Made by a program: the position numbers and the translations under genes. Under the pieces are notes generated by a model. The model ran no database searches and was not told where the DNA came from. It was given only the letters and a program-made list of their open reading frames with translations. This document shows positions 42,860-51,721 of a stretch of 62,009 nucleotides of DNA, one piece after another. The DNA comes from Bacteroidia bacterium (GTDB lineage: Bacteria > Bacteroidota > Bacteroidia > Bacteroidales > VadinHA17). Location: the NCBI GenBank assembly GCA_026391475.1, contig JAPLED010000079.1, forward strand, positions 1-62,009, written 5' to 3'. Each line of letters opens with the position of its first letter. Within the stretch, counting starts at the first letter, position 1.

Positions 42860-42890
42860 TTGTACATTCGGACAACATTTACTATCTTTG
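42860..42890 (+). promoter_or_regulatory. Promoter of the toxin-antitoxin operon
   Basis: TTG (42860-42862), 20 nt, then TATCTTTG (42883-42890). The toxin ATG is at 42897, only 6 nt after the -7 box, so the mRNA may be leaderless or nearly so. Confidence 0.6.
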
Positions 42891-42896
42891 CAACGT

Positions 42897-43241
42897 ATGA
42901 GCAATGAGAAAATAAGAACAATGTTTTTGTATAAGGACTACTTTACTGACTTATACAACAAGCAGAATCAGAAAGTAAAAAATAAAATCATTTGGACCTT
43001 TAAACTCATTGAAACAATACAACAAGTGCCGGAAGATTATTTAAAACACTTGAAAGGCACGGACGGACTTTATGAAATAAGAGTTCAACTTGGAAGTGAC
43101 ATTTTTCGGATATTTTGCTTCTTTGATGAAGGGAAACTAATTGTATTAGCAAACGGATTTCAAAAGAAGACCCAAAAGACACCTAAGTCCGAAATTGAAA
43201 AGGCACTTAATATTAAAAGAGAATATGAAACAGAACAGTAA
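42897..43241 (+). CDS. HigB/RelE-superfamily toxin (Gp49-like)
   Basis: 114 residues from ATG 42897; a TTG at 42888 lies in the -7 box. The pattern is that of phage-derived Gp49-like/HigB mRNA interferases: helices YKDYFTDLYNKQNQKVKNKI, then LKHLKGTDGLYEIRVQLGSDIFRIFCFFDEGKLIVLANGF, described only by its core GLYEIRV and FRIFCFF strands, then KKTQKTPKSEIEKAL. The YEIRV-FRIF strands and Lys-rich helix are family hallmarks. It cleaves mRNA on the ribosome. It overlaps the antitoxin by 17 bp, with the toxin first as in higBA. Confidence 0.9.
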   Translation: MSNEKIRTMFLYKDYFTDLYNKQNQKVKNKIIWTFKLIETIQQVPEDYLKHLKGTDGLYEIRVQLGSDIFRIFCFFDEGKLIVLANGFQKKTQKTPKSEIEKALNIKREYETEQ

Positions 43242-43530
43242 TTTAAAATCTCTCGAACAGTTTGTGGACGAACAATACGGGGAAAAAGGAACTGTTAAAC
43301 GAGACAAGTTTGAGAAAGGCTATGAAGCATTCAAACTTGGCTTTCTTCTTCAACAAGCCAGACTTGAAAAAGGGCTGACACAAGAAGAACTTGCCGAGAA
43401 ATGCGGAACTAACAAAGGTTACATTTCTAAAATCGAGAACAACATAAAGGAAGTTCGCATTTCGACTCTTCAAAAAATTGTTGAACTTGGTCTGGGTGGA
43501 CACTTAGAATTTTCAATCAAACTCAAATAA
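43225..43530 (+). CDS. HigA/XRE-family antitoxin
   Basis: 101 residues from ATG 43225, which overlaps the toxin end; an earlier Met at 43195 lies inside the toxin. The N-terminal half (LEQFVDEQYGEKGTVKRDKF) is the toxin-binding extension. The C-terminal half is a Cro/C1-type helix-turn-helix (about 41-95, LQQARLEKGLTQEELAEK, NKGYISKIENN, RISTLQKIVEL). It neutralises the upstream toxin and likely represses the shared promoter. Confidence 0.9.
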   Translation: MKQNSNLKSLEQFVDEQYGEKGTVKRDKFEKGYEAFKLGFLLQQARLEKGLTQEELAEKCGTNKGYISKIENNIKEVRISTLQKIVELGLGGHLEFSIKLK

Positions 43531-43604
43531 CCTCGACGGCAGTAAGAAAAACCGCATATAAATCACCTACCCGTAAGCAGGGTTTTCTTGCACGCTTCGC
43601 ATTG

Positions 43605-44924
43605 TCATGATTTGATTATCAAAACTTTTTTTGTCGATTTGGTTATCCTGAACCTGTTGTCAATTCTATCACCAATGATCCAGACAATTTTCCCGTCGGA
43701 TTCCAGGATAAGTTTATTTTCCTTATCAAACATTGAATATTTGTTGTCGATAAAATAGTCGCTAAGCTTTTTCTTCTGTTTCATTCCCAGCGGGTAGAAA
43801 TAATCCCCGGCTTTCCATTTTCTGATTATCAGGGGGAATGATACCTTTTCAGAATCAATACAGGCAATAAAAGGATCTGAGGGGATTTCAAACTTGCCGG
43901 TAATATTGATATACCCTGCTGAAGCTATCTCAGGAACCTTTCGAAACCCAGTGATGTTTCTGATGCTATAGAAAGTTTCATTTCCAACATCTTCATGGGA
44001 TACAATTATCTCTTTCCGGTTTTTAATTATCCTGTGGGTACCGGTAAAGAGCTGACCTCCGGTTTTTCCTTCAATTACTTTAATCAGATCATTTAATTGT
44101 ACATTATTTATACCGAATGGTTTAAACAGTTCAAACAAAACAGTTTTATTATGCAAATGTGATTTTAACAGGCTGATATTAAAAGTGATGAATTCCCCTT
44201 TCTGTTCTGATACCATTTCCCGTAACCCGGAAATATATTCTGATACAATTTCATTTATGCCTGTGAATTTTTCGGCAGTCTCATTCAGAGTTGATTCAAT
44301 AGAAGGATTTATCTCTTTAAGAACCGGAATCACAAGATGCCTTATTTTATTCCTGGTATATTTTGTATCTGCATTTGATCTGTCTTCACGAAAGATGATC
44401 CGATGCTGATTGCAATAACCTGTAATATCCTGGCGTGTAGCAAATAGCAATGGTCGAATGATTCTGTTGCTGGCAGGTCTCATTCCTGTAAGTCCTGTTA
44501 AACCTGTTCCTCTTGTGAGATTAATTATCAGAGTTTCAATGTTGTCGTTAAGGTTATGGGCAACTGCAATTGTATTGTACCTGTTCTCTTTCCTGATATC
44601 TTCGAACCATGTGTATCTCAATTCCCTTGCAGCCATCTGAACAGATAATCCGTTTTTTTTTGCATAAGCTTTTGTCTCAAACCGGGTTGAGTAGAAAGGG
44701 ATATTGTGTTCAGATGCAAATTGTCTTACCATCTCCTCATCCTTATCAGACTCCACGGCTCTCAAAGAGAAATTGCAATGGGCTATACCAGTTTTATAAC
44801 CCAATTGGAGAAACAGGTGAGTCATAACCATTGAATCGATACCACCACTGACTGCGAGTAATATTCTGTCACCCGGCTTTATCAGGTTGTTTTCAGCAAT
44901 AAACTTTTTGAACTCATTAAGCAT
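43605..44924 (-). CDS. tilS: tRNA(Ile)-lysidine synthase
   Basis: 439 residues. N-terminal PP-loop ATPase SGGIDSMVM, followed by GIAHCNFSLR, AVAHNLNDNIETLIINL and RGTGLTGLTGM. A C-terminal TilS domain has KWKAGDYFYPLGMKQKKKLSDYFID. It adds lysine to C34 of tRNA-Ile(CAU) so that it reads AUA; essential. It is downstream of, and on the same strand as, the barrel protein gene (22 bp between). Confidence 0.96.
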   Translation of the reverse strand: MLNEFKKFIAENNLIKPGDRILLAVSGGIDSMVMTHLFLQLGYKTGIAHCNFSLRAVESDKDEEMVRQFASEHNIPFYSTRFETKAYAKKNGLSVQMAARELRYTWFEDIRKENRYNTIAVAHNLNDNIETLIINLTRGTGLTGLTGMRPASNRIIRPLLFATRQDITGYCNQHRIIFREDRSNADTKYTRNKIRHLVIPVLKEINPSIESTLNETAEKFTGINEIVSEYISGLREMVSEQKGEFITFNISLLKSHLHNKTVLFELFKPFGINNVQLNDLIKVIEGKTGGQLFTGTHRIIKNRKEIIVSHEDVGNETFYSIRNITGFRKVPEIASAGYINITGKFEIPSDPFIACIDSEKVSFPLIIRKWKAGDYFYPLGMKQKKKLSDYFIDNKYSMFDKENKLILESDGKIVWIIGDRIDNRFRITKSTKKVLIIKS

Positions 44925-44946
44925 ATCCTTATAATAGTTTTGTTCA

Positions 44947-46782
44947 TTATCTGTATGGAATTATTGAAGGGGGTCCGGAATCGAAATTATTTGGTCTGAG
45001 AAGTTGTTCTCCTGTCATTGTCAGGTGATTAATTTTTGAATTTAAGGGGTGATTTGGAAAGAAACCAAGTCTTATCTGGAATGTATTAAATACGAGGTTA
45101 TCATTTCTGATCCTGAAACCCATTCCAATACCTGAAAGAGTATTACCATTTCCAATTATCTCATTTGTACCCGAAAGTAAAGAAAAATCAGCAAATCCAA
45201 AAAAAGCAATTCTGAAGCCATATAAGTTTACATGACTGAAAAACACCGATTCAAGACTAACTGATAACCTTTGTTTTCCGCTTACAGAGTCATTTTTAAA
45301 ACCTGAAAAACCATTATCAGTGCTAAATTTAAGGAATTCATCTGTATATCTGTCAAATCCTCTTGTATAGTCAATATAAACAAAATTCCGGATCATATTA
45401 TTTCCAACAATTATAAGGTTGGAAAAATATTTCATACTTAGTGATAAAAGTCCCTGTTCTGTCTGGTCACCTTTCAAATAAGTGGCAAGTCCTGCAGATG
45501 TGTAGAAATAACCAAGACTTTTGCTTGATTTACCCAGTGCAATTTCTGCTCCAAGGTATGTTCTTTGTTTAAATTCATTAAATTCTCTTCCAACGGTAAT
45601 CCTGAATAACCCGCCATACGGAATATCTTCAGTACGGCCATAACCATAGATAAGATTTGTTTTGTAGTACTTCTGAATTGAAAAGGCCGCCGAACCGAGG
45701 TACATCCTGTATTTCTGGAGGTAATGGTAAGATTCAGGAAGAATTAATGGCCGGTCAAATACATTATTATTTGTATAACGTGCCCCGATGATGATTCTTG
45801 AAACTCTTTCCCTATTAATCAGAAATGACCTTGAGAGCCAGTAATCCTGTAAATTGTATTTAAGCGGCTCCGGAACAGGAAGGGTGTCAAGATCTTCAGT
45901 AGTGTACATTTGCCTGACAGAAATTCCACCCGCATATTTTGTAGTTGAACTGACAAACTTACGGCTAAGGCTGAATCCATAGGTTTTCTCTCCCAGTCCA
46001 TCTAAGTAATAAAGATTCAGGTTAAGGAAAGATTTCCGGATATTATCGACTGTATAGTGAACTCCAAATCCTGGTGAATTCGCTGCTTTGGCATCAAAAG
46101 GCATCTCAAGTCCAAATTCATGGCCCATACCGAAGATATTTTTTTCAAAGATTGATACAGAACCTTTTTTGAGCCCCTTGTAGCTATAATCACCGCCCAA
46201 AGAATAAACATCTTTTGTAAGGACCACAATATCAGCCTCATCGTCAGACACCGGAACAACTATAATCCTTGCATCATCTATGTATGAGAGTTGCCTTAAT
46301 ATTCTCTCGTTATCGCTGAGTGTCAATGGAGAAATTGTATCACCTACCGCAAACAGAAGGTTTTTTCTTATAATGCTTTCATTAGTATTGACATGTGTCT
46401 TATTTAAAAGATTCTCAATTTTATTTGTACTATTTGATGTCGGATTATTAATATTTACCCCGAAGACATTTAGTCTTTGTACGTCAATTTTTCGGATCTT
46501 TTTACCGGAATAATTAATATAGCTGGCATCACTTGTCCCTGTGATCTGTTTTTTGACGATTGTGTCGGGAGAAACAATAATAAAGTCATATAGCTTTTTG
46601 GTTAGCCGGTTCTTTGAAGCTCTCACTTTCAGGGAGTCGAAGAACACAAGGTTTTTATCTTTCCTTATTATGGTGTCGTTTTCTGACCGGTTTTGAGGAT
46701 ATGCAAGATTACAAAAAAACAGAAGTGCCACAAAAATCAAAGTACTGAACGATCTCCTGTATTTTTTTTGAATGTTGCACAT
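44947..46782 (-). CDS. Outer-membrane POTRA/barrel protein
   Basis: 611 residues, hydrophobic signal (FSTLIFVALLFFCNLAYPQ). A soluble N-terminal part (about 30-210) contains a POTRA-like region (RKIDVQRLNVFGV; LFAVGDTISPLTLSDNERILRQLSYIDDARIIVVPV, cited in pieces). The rest is an amphipathic barrel with FEKNIFGMGHEF and YGFSLSRKF. It resembles Omp85/TamA-type proteins but lacks extended POTRA repeats. Function is unknown. It overlaps its upstream partner by 1 bp (TGATG), a sign of translational coupling. Confidence 0.85.
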   Translation of the reverse strand: MCNIQKKYRRSFSTLIFVALLFFCNLAYPQNRSENDTIIRKDKNLVFFDSLKVRASKNRLTKKLYDFIIVSPDTIVKKQITGTSDASYINYSGKKIRKIDVQRLNVFGVNINNPTSNSTNKIENLLNKTHVNTNESIIRKNLLFAVGDTISPLTLSDNERILRQLSYIDDARIIVVPVSDDEADIVVLTKDVYSLGGDYSYKGLKKGSVSIFEKNIFGMGHEFGLEMPFDAKAANSPGFGVHYTVDNIRKSFLNLNLYYLDGLGEKTYGFSLSRKFVSSTTKYAGGISVRQMYTTEDLDTLPVPEPLKYNLQDYWLSRSFLINRERVSRIIIGARYTNNNVFDRPLILPESYHYLQKYRMYLGSAAFSIQKYYKTNLIYGYGRTEDIPYGGLFRITVGREFNEFKQRTYLGAEIALGKSSKSLGYFYTSAGLATYLKGDQTEQGLLSLSMKYFSNLIIVGNNMIRNFVYIDYTRGFDRYTDEFLKFSTDNGFSGFKNDSVSGKQRLSVSLESVFFSHVNLYGFRIAFFGFADFSLLSGTNEIIGNGNTLSGIGMGFRIRNDNLVFNTFQIRLGFFPNHPLNSKINHLTMTGEQLLRPNNFDSGPPSIIPYR

Positions 46783-47492
46783 CAGGTTTCTCGCGGATTG
46801 CTGGTCAATACATCATCAGAATTAAACTGGAATCCAAGACGTTTACCGGTCATCACCCTTGAATGCTGGATTTTTGCTTCTGCCTGACCTACTGTGGCAA
46901 TTTTTACGATATCGTATGGTGGTACGAGAAGATCAAATTCCAGGGCATATTGAATTGCAGAGGAGATAATCAGTTGTAATGATTGTTTGCTTATCTCTTC
47001 ACTTCCATAATTCGTAAACAACATTCCCATCTGTCTTTTCCCTTCAACAAAATACTGTTTCTCATGGTTGATAAAGATTCTGGCTATAAGATATCCAAGA
47101 TCATCAAACCGGGAATACCTGAATGAATCGGCGAGAAAATTGTATATATTGATAATACCGGAATATGCATTGTTCTTATTTTTCTGGATATATGCAGTTT
47201 TCCAGGCAGGATGATCCCTGTCGAACTGAAAAATGTTTGAATGCATGCTGAAAAGCAATATGTCACCGGCTACCTTTATCTGCGCATCAAAATTACTCCT
47301 GTCGGTATATTCCAGTCTTATTCTGGAATCTGCCCCACCTAAACTTGTGTTTATCTCTTTCGATAAATTTTTAAGAACATCCTTTACGATACAGAATGAT
47401 TCAAGTGTGTTATCATAAACCTTTTGTTTAAGCAGGGATTTCTCTTTCAGAGTTCCAATTATTTCCAGTTTTTTTTCATTCTGATCGGACAT
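46782..47492 (-). CDS. Conserved cytoplasmic hypothetical protein coupled to the barrel gene
   Basis: 236 residues, no signal and no membrane segment. It has an N-terminal helix (KKLEIIGTLKEKSLLKQKVYD) and a central beta segment (IKVAGDILLFSMHSNIFQFDRD). Conserved-looking motifs are FADSFRYSRFDDLGYLIARIFINHE-like (as written NFLADSFRYSRFDDLGYLI) and VGQAEAKIQHSRVMTGKRLGF. I recognise it as a recurrent Bacteroidetes hypothetical protein but cannot assign a role. Its coupling with the barrel gene suggests shared regulation. Confidence 0.85.
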   Translation of the reverse strand: MSDQNEKKLEIIGTLKEKSLLKQKVYDNTLESFCIVKDVLKNLSKEINTSLGGADSRIRLEYTDRSNFDAQIKVAGDILLFSMHSNIFQFDRDHPAWKTAYIQKNKNNAYSGIINIYNFLADSFRYSRFDDLGYLIARIFINHEKQYFVEGKRQMGMLFTNYGSEEISKQSLQLIISSAIQYALEFDLLVPPYDIVKIATVGQAEAKIQHSRVMTGKRLGFQFNSDDVLTSNPRET

Positions 47493-47540
47493 GATAAGAG
47501 CTTTATTAAAATGAGATATTGGCGTCTAAAATACTAATTA

Positions 47541-49016
47541 TTAATAGGATCTTGCAAAGAGAACCCTCCTTTTTGAAGGTTTTCCTGAATAGATACATTT
47601 GCCATCCTCTTCCGGACTGTCGAAAGGAATACATCTTATTGTAGCTTTTGACTCCTCTTTTATTTTCTCCTCGGTCTCCTTTGTACCATCCCAGTGAGCC
47701 ATAATAAAACCACCCTGATTATCAAGAATTTTCAGAAAATCATCCCATTTATCAACATAAAAAGTATTTTCTTTTCTGAAATTCAGTGCCTTATTAAAAA
47801 TGTTAGCCTGAATATCTTCAAGGAGTTTTGGGATATGCTCATTTACTTTATCAATAGGAATTGTCTCCTTTGTGAGGTTATCCCGTCGGGCAACTTCAAC
47901 TGTTTTGTTTTCAAGGTCGCGTGGTCCGATAGCAAGACGTACAGGAACTCCTTTTAGCTCATAATCAGCAAATTTCCATCCCGGTTTATTATTGTCCCTG
48001 TCATCATATTTCACCGATATCCCCAATGCCTCCAGTCCTGCTTTGATTTTATTTGCTGTCTCAGATAAAGTAGCGAGTTGTTCTATGTTTTTATAAATCG
48101 GAATTATTACAACCTGAATAGGAGCAAGTTTAGGAGGTAGTACCAGTCCGTGGTTATCGGCATGGCCCATAATAATTGCACCCATGAGCCTTGTTGACAC
48201 ACCCCATGATGTAGCCCATACATAATCAAGCTTCCCGGTCCTATCAGTAAACTGAACATCAAAAGCTTTTGCAAAATTTTGTCCCAGAAAATGACTGGTA
48301 CCGCACTGTAAAGCCTTACCATCCTGCATAAGAGCTTCGATGGCAAAAGTGTCGAGTGCTCCTGCAAAACGCTCGGTTTCACTCTTATAGCCTTTTATTA
48401 CAGGAAGAGCCATAGAGTTTTCGGCAAAGCCTGCGTAAACATTGATCATCTTTTCAGTCTCTTCAATAGCCTCCTCGCGCGTTGCATGAGCAGTATGACC
48501 CTCCTGCCACAGGAATTCAGTAGTTCTGAGGAACAGCCTTGTCCGCATTTCCCATCTCACAACATTTGCCCACTGATTTATCAGAATAGGCAGATCGCGG
48601 TACGATTGAATCCAGTTTTTGTAAGAATGCCAGATTATTGTTTCAGAGGTAGGTCGGATGATGAGTTCCTCCTCAAGCTTAGCTGTAGGATCAACAACAA
48701 TTCCTTTTCCATTCTCATCATTCTTGAGGCGGTAATGAGTAACAACTGCACATTCTTTTGCAAATCCCTCAACATGTGCAGCCTCTTTACTGAAGAAAGA
48801 TTTTGGAATGAATAATGGAAAATATGCGTTAACATGCCCGGTTGCTTTGAATAGTCTGTCGAGTTCAGCCTGTATTTTTTCCCAGATGGCATACCCGTAA
48901 GGTTTGATTACCATGCATCCTCTGACTGCTGAATTTTCAGCCAGATCGGCCTTTATAACCAGGTCATTATACCATTGTGAATAATTCTCCTCCCTGTTAG
49001 TTAAAAACTTCGCCAT
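47541..49016 (-). CDS. proS: Prolyl-tRNA synthetase (archaeal/eukaryotic type)
   Basis: 491 residues, the short ProRS type 3 without the bacterial insertion domain; usual in Bacteroidetes. Class II motifs: [38 protein letters not shown] (motif 2 region), [16 protein letters not shown] and [18 protein letters not shown]. An anticodon-binding domain ([11 protein letters not shown]) and a C-terminal zinc-associated tail end in [10 protein letters not shown]. It charges tRNA-Pro. It is divergent from the next surface-protein gene. Confidence 0.97.
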   Translation of the reverse strand: MAKFLTNREENYSQWYNDLVIKADLAENSAVRGCMVIKPYGYAIWEKIQAELDRLFKATGHVNAYFPLFIPKSFFSKEAAHVEGFAKECAVVTHYRLKNDENGKGIVVDPTAKLEEELIIRPTSETIIWHSYKNWIQSYRDLPILINQWANVVRWEMRTRLFLRTTEFLWQEGHTAHATREEAIEETEKMINVYAGFAENSMALPVIKGYKSETERFAGALDTFAIEALMQDGKALQCGTSHFLGQNFAKAFDVQFTDRTGKLDYVWATSWGVSTRLMGAIIMGHADNHGLVLPPKLAPIQVVIIPIYKNIEQLATLSETANKIKAGLEALGISVKYDDRDNNKPGWKFADYELKGVPVRLAIGPRDLENKTVEVARRDNLTKETIPIDKVNEHIPKLLEDIQANIFNKALNFRKENTFYVDKWDDFLKILDNQGGFIMAHWDGTKETEEKIKEESKATIRCIPFDSPEEDGKCIYSGKPSKRRVLFARSY

Positions 49017-49116
49017 TTTTTTGGTATGGTATTTGTTTATTAGTTTTAAAGAAATAGATTGCGTAAAAATAAATAAAATCTTCAGTTATTATTCAAAAAA
49101 GAAAGGGAGGTTCATC

Positions 49117-50007
49117 ATGAAAGCAAAATACTACATAGGAATTATATCGGTCCTTCTGCTTACCGGGTCCACGGTAAAGGCTCAGATAGCTGATATGAGA
49201 GACTACAGAAATGATGATGCCAGGATAGTAGTAAATAATTATTACGATGATTATGATTATTACTTTTCATCGCGCATAAACAGGTTTCACAGATCATATA
49301 CAGCATTCAATTATTATGCATCTGTTTTTACCGATACATACTGGTACAACTACCAGCCTTATTCCTGGGGAATAAGCATTTATGGCGGCGGCGGTTTTGG
49401 ATTAGGATATTCTTTTAACTACCCGGTTTATAGCTACGATTACGGATACAATAACGGAGGGTACGACCCTTATTCCGGAAATTCATATTACTGGGGCTAC
49501 GATCCTTTTTACTACAATAACTGGTACACACCGATGATATTTAATGTCAGAATAAGGAACAGATGGTCAAACAATTATTACGGGTGGAACGGGCATAACC
49601 ATGGCTATAACGATTACAGACCGGTTTATAATACATATAATAATTACAACAATTATCCTTCAACGAGATATTCATCTTCCAGTAACTCATCAAGAAGGAA
49701 ACCCGATAACGCTTCTGAATCATCTTCAGGAAATGTATCAAGACGGGAAGTCTCAACAGGCAACTCCTCGCGAAACGCAGTTGAAAGGAGCAATTCAACA
49801 GAAAAATCAAACAACGGCCAAAACATGGGTGAATCCAGGAGAAATACCACTCCAACAAGATCAGTGAGTACTCCTGCAAGAAGCTCGTCCTCTTCCAAAT
49901 CCGGAACTTCTGCTTCACAAGGAAGAAGTACTTCATCCAGGACTGAATCAAAGTCTGCAACATCGAATTCCTCTTCTTCAAAAGAAAAATCAACGAGGAG
50001 AAGATAA
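49117..50007 (+). CDS. Secreted Tyr/Asn/Gly-rich then Ser/Arg-rich low-complexity protein
   Basis: 296 residues from ATG 49117, which follows a strong ribosome site (AAGGGAGG, 49103-49110); the frame is open to 49021, but that start lacks a signal peptide. Signal peptide cleaved near VKAQ. The mature chain has three parts: an Asp/Tyr start, a Tyr/Gly/Asn-rich block (about 85-190, many YY and YG steps), and a basic Ser/Arg/Thr tail (about 195-296) ending KSTRRR. The tail is probably disordered. Same plan as the next gene (50156). Possibly a cell-surface or matrix protein; no family recognised. Confidence 0.75.
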   Translation: MKAKYYIGIISVLLLTGSTVKAQIADMRDYRNDDARIVVNNYYDDYDYYFSSRINRFHRSYTAFNYYASVFTDTYWYNYQPYSWGISIYGGGGFGLGYSFNYPVYSYDYGYNNGGYDPYSGNSYYWGYDPFYYNNWYTPMIFNVRIRNRWSNNYYGWNGHNHGYNDYRPVYNTYNNYNNYPSTRYSSSSNSSRRKPDNASESSSGNVSRREVSTGNSSRNAVERSNSTEKSNNGQNMGESRRNTTPTRSVSTPARSSSSSKSGTSASQGRSTSSRTESKSATSNSSSSKEKSTRRR

Positions 50008-50009
50008 AA

Positions 50010-50052
50010 GAGGGCCTCTGAATGAGGCTCTCATATTTTTTTATTTTTTTTA
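50010..50052 (+). terminator. Terminator after the first low-complexity protein gene
   Basis: GAGGGCCTC (50010-50018) pairs with GAGGCTCTC (50024-50032) with one wobble, followed by a T-rich run. It sits 2 nt after the stop. Confidence 0.8.
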
Positions 50053-50155
50053 AAAAGATGTTATATTTATTGATTCGTAAAAAGTTAGTTCAGAAATTTG
50101 TTTCTTTGGTATAATATTTGCGAGTTAATTAGAAAACAATAGGGGGAAATAAAAA

Positions 50156-51643
50156 ATGAAAGCATTATCTCACATATTAGTCCTTGTACTTCTGGCCCTG
50201 AGCTCCTGTACTTCAAGCCTTTATACCGGAGCAGAGTACGATGATCTTTACTATTTAGCTTCCGATAAACCGGTAGTTACAGCTAAATCGTCTGTTAAAG
50301 AGCAGATAACAGCAGGGACTTTAAAAGCTGAGGACTATTATGATAATATTTATGCCGCCGATACTCTTGTTTCAGATGAGTATTCTGATGCTGTTGATTA
50401 TGACGATCAGATTGTTATTAACAACAATAACTACGGTGGGGGATATGATTATTATAATAATTACTCATATACAGGGAGGTTAAGAAGATTTTACGGTAAT
50501 TATTTTGATCCCTACTGGAGAGACCCATTCTATTTTGACTATGGTTACCCTTCATTCGGATATGGTTTTGGTTATAGCGGATTCCCGTATTATAACAGTT
50601 ATTATAATCCTTATGGTTATGGAGGATTCTATAACGACTATTATGGAGGCGGCTATGGCGGTTATTATGGAGGCGGCTATGGTGGTTATTATGGAGGCGG
50701 CTATGGTGGTTATTATGGAGGCGGCTATGGCGGTTATTATGGCGGTTTTGGTTCATATTATTCTCCTTTCAACAGTTATGCAGGAAGTTACTATCATAAC
50801 GAAGGAAAGAATTCTGTCCCTTATGGCAGAAGAGAAAGGCCAAGCACCCTTTCGCCCAGATGGAACAATAACGTATCTGCTTTAGGATCTTCAAGAAGAG
50901 ATTCTTATCTTTCAACAGGAGGAAACTCCGGAGTTGCCAGAAGAATAGCTTCCGGAATTTCAGGAACTCAGACAATTGCAGGTGATGCCAGAAGAACCGT
51001 TTCCAATAGTGCCAATTCTCAGCAGGCAGTCAATCCAACAGACAGAAAATTGAGCCAGAATCCTGTTAAAGGAGAAAATATTCGCACCAATACAACTATA
51101 CAAAGAAATTCGGCAAATATGAGACCTGAATATAACAGTGTTAACAGATCTTATACCCCCAGTTATAATAATCCGCGTATGAGCACAAGACCTTCTTATA
51201 ATAATAGCAGAGTCTCTGATGTAGGTAATTCTTCAGTTAACAGGAGCAGTGGTGCTGTCAATAATAACGGGGTCTATAATAACACCGGTACTGTCCGGAC
51301 CCCTTCGAATCAGGGTTCCTCCCAGAATTCTAATACTAATACAAGAACCAATTCTTCGGTTAACAGTGTGCAGAGAAGAACAGAATCATATTTTAATAAC
51401 TCATCCCCGGCAAGTGATAACAGATCTAATGCCTCCAGAAGTTCTGTTGATTACTCTGTTCCTTCAAGAAGGAGTGTGGAAAGCGGATCAGGAAATTCAT
51501 CTGGTTCCTATAACAACTCATCTTCAGGCAGCAGATCCTCCGGTTCTGAATCAAGAAGTTCCTATTCTTCAGGTTCATCTTCAGGTTCATCTTCAGGTTC
51601 ATCCTCAGGGTCATCCTCAGGGTCATCATCACGCAGAAGATAG
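50156..51643 (+). CDS. Lipoprotein with Gly/Tyr repeats and Ser/Arg tail
   Basis: 495 residues; lipobox LSSC (Cys18) follows a hydrophobic stretch, so it is lipid-anchored. An AGGGGG-type ribosome site precedes the ATG. Layout: acidic Tyr/Asp N-terminal (about 20-100), Gly/Tyr region with four exact YYGGGYGG units (about 162-193), a long Ser/Asn/Arg-rich middle, and a C-terminal (SSGS)n run ending SSSRRR. The end shares the RRR terminus and Ser/Arg bias with the protein at 49117. DNA repeats of 24 and 12 bp underlie the two runs, so lengths may vary. Role unknown; surface or matrix protein likely. Confidence 0.75.
   Translation: MKALSHILVLVLLALSSCTSSLYTGAEYDDLYYLASDKPVVTAKSSVKEQITAGTLKAEDYYDNIYAADTLVSDEYSDAVDYDDQIVINNNNYGGGYDYYNNYSYTGRLRRFYGNYFDPYWRDPFYFDYGYPSFGYGFGYSGFPYYNSYYNPYGYGGFYNDYYGGGYGGYYGGGYGGYYGGGYGGYYGGGYGGYYGGFGSYYSPFNSYAGSYYHNEGKNSVPYGRRERPSTLSPRWNNNVSALGSSRRDSYLSTGGNSGVARRIASGISGTQTIAGDARRTVSNSANSQQAVNPTDRKLSQNPVKGENIRTNTTIQRNSANMRPEYNSVNRSYTPSYNNPRMSTRPSYNNSRVSDVGNSSVNRSSGAVNNNGVYNNTGTVRTPSNQGSSQNSNTNTRTNSSVNSVQRRTESYFNNSSPASDNRSNASRSSVDYSVPSRRSVESGSGNSSGSYNNSSSGSRSSGSESRSSYSSGSSSGSSSGSSSGSSSGSSSRRR
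50639..50734 (+). repeat. 24-bp tandem repeats encoding YYGGGYGG
   Basis: Four 24-bp units (50639, 50663, 50687, 50711) differ by only single third-position changes (GGC/GGT), followed by a partial unit. They expand the Gly/Tyr block of the lipoprotein in frame. Confidence 0.9.
51560..51630 (+). repeat. 12-bp repeats encoding SSGS
   Basis: Repeats of GGTTCATCTTCA and its close variants GGGTCATCCTCA encode Gly-Ser-Ser-Ser steps at the C-terminus of the lipoprotein. In-frame unit length allows expansion without a frameshift. Confidence 0.8.
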
Positions 51644-51721
51644 TTTATAACGATATGTTTTTTCAAAATAGTTCATTCTATTAACGGAGTGCAGGGATAG
51701 TTTTACAAAAAAGGAAATGTT

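Noticed and set aside
42718-42921. 67-codon minus-strand frame before the toxin gene
   Set aside because: It crosses the inverted repeat and the promoter of the toxin-antitoxin pair; no supporting feature.
49547-49993. Antisense frame over the Ser/Arg tail gene
   Set aside because: Serine codons read backwards give open frames; no signal or start.
50418-50885. Repeat-rich frames in other phases of the Gly/Tyr region
   Set aside because: These are shadows of the 24-bp repeats in the lipoprotein gene; no start context.
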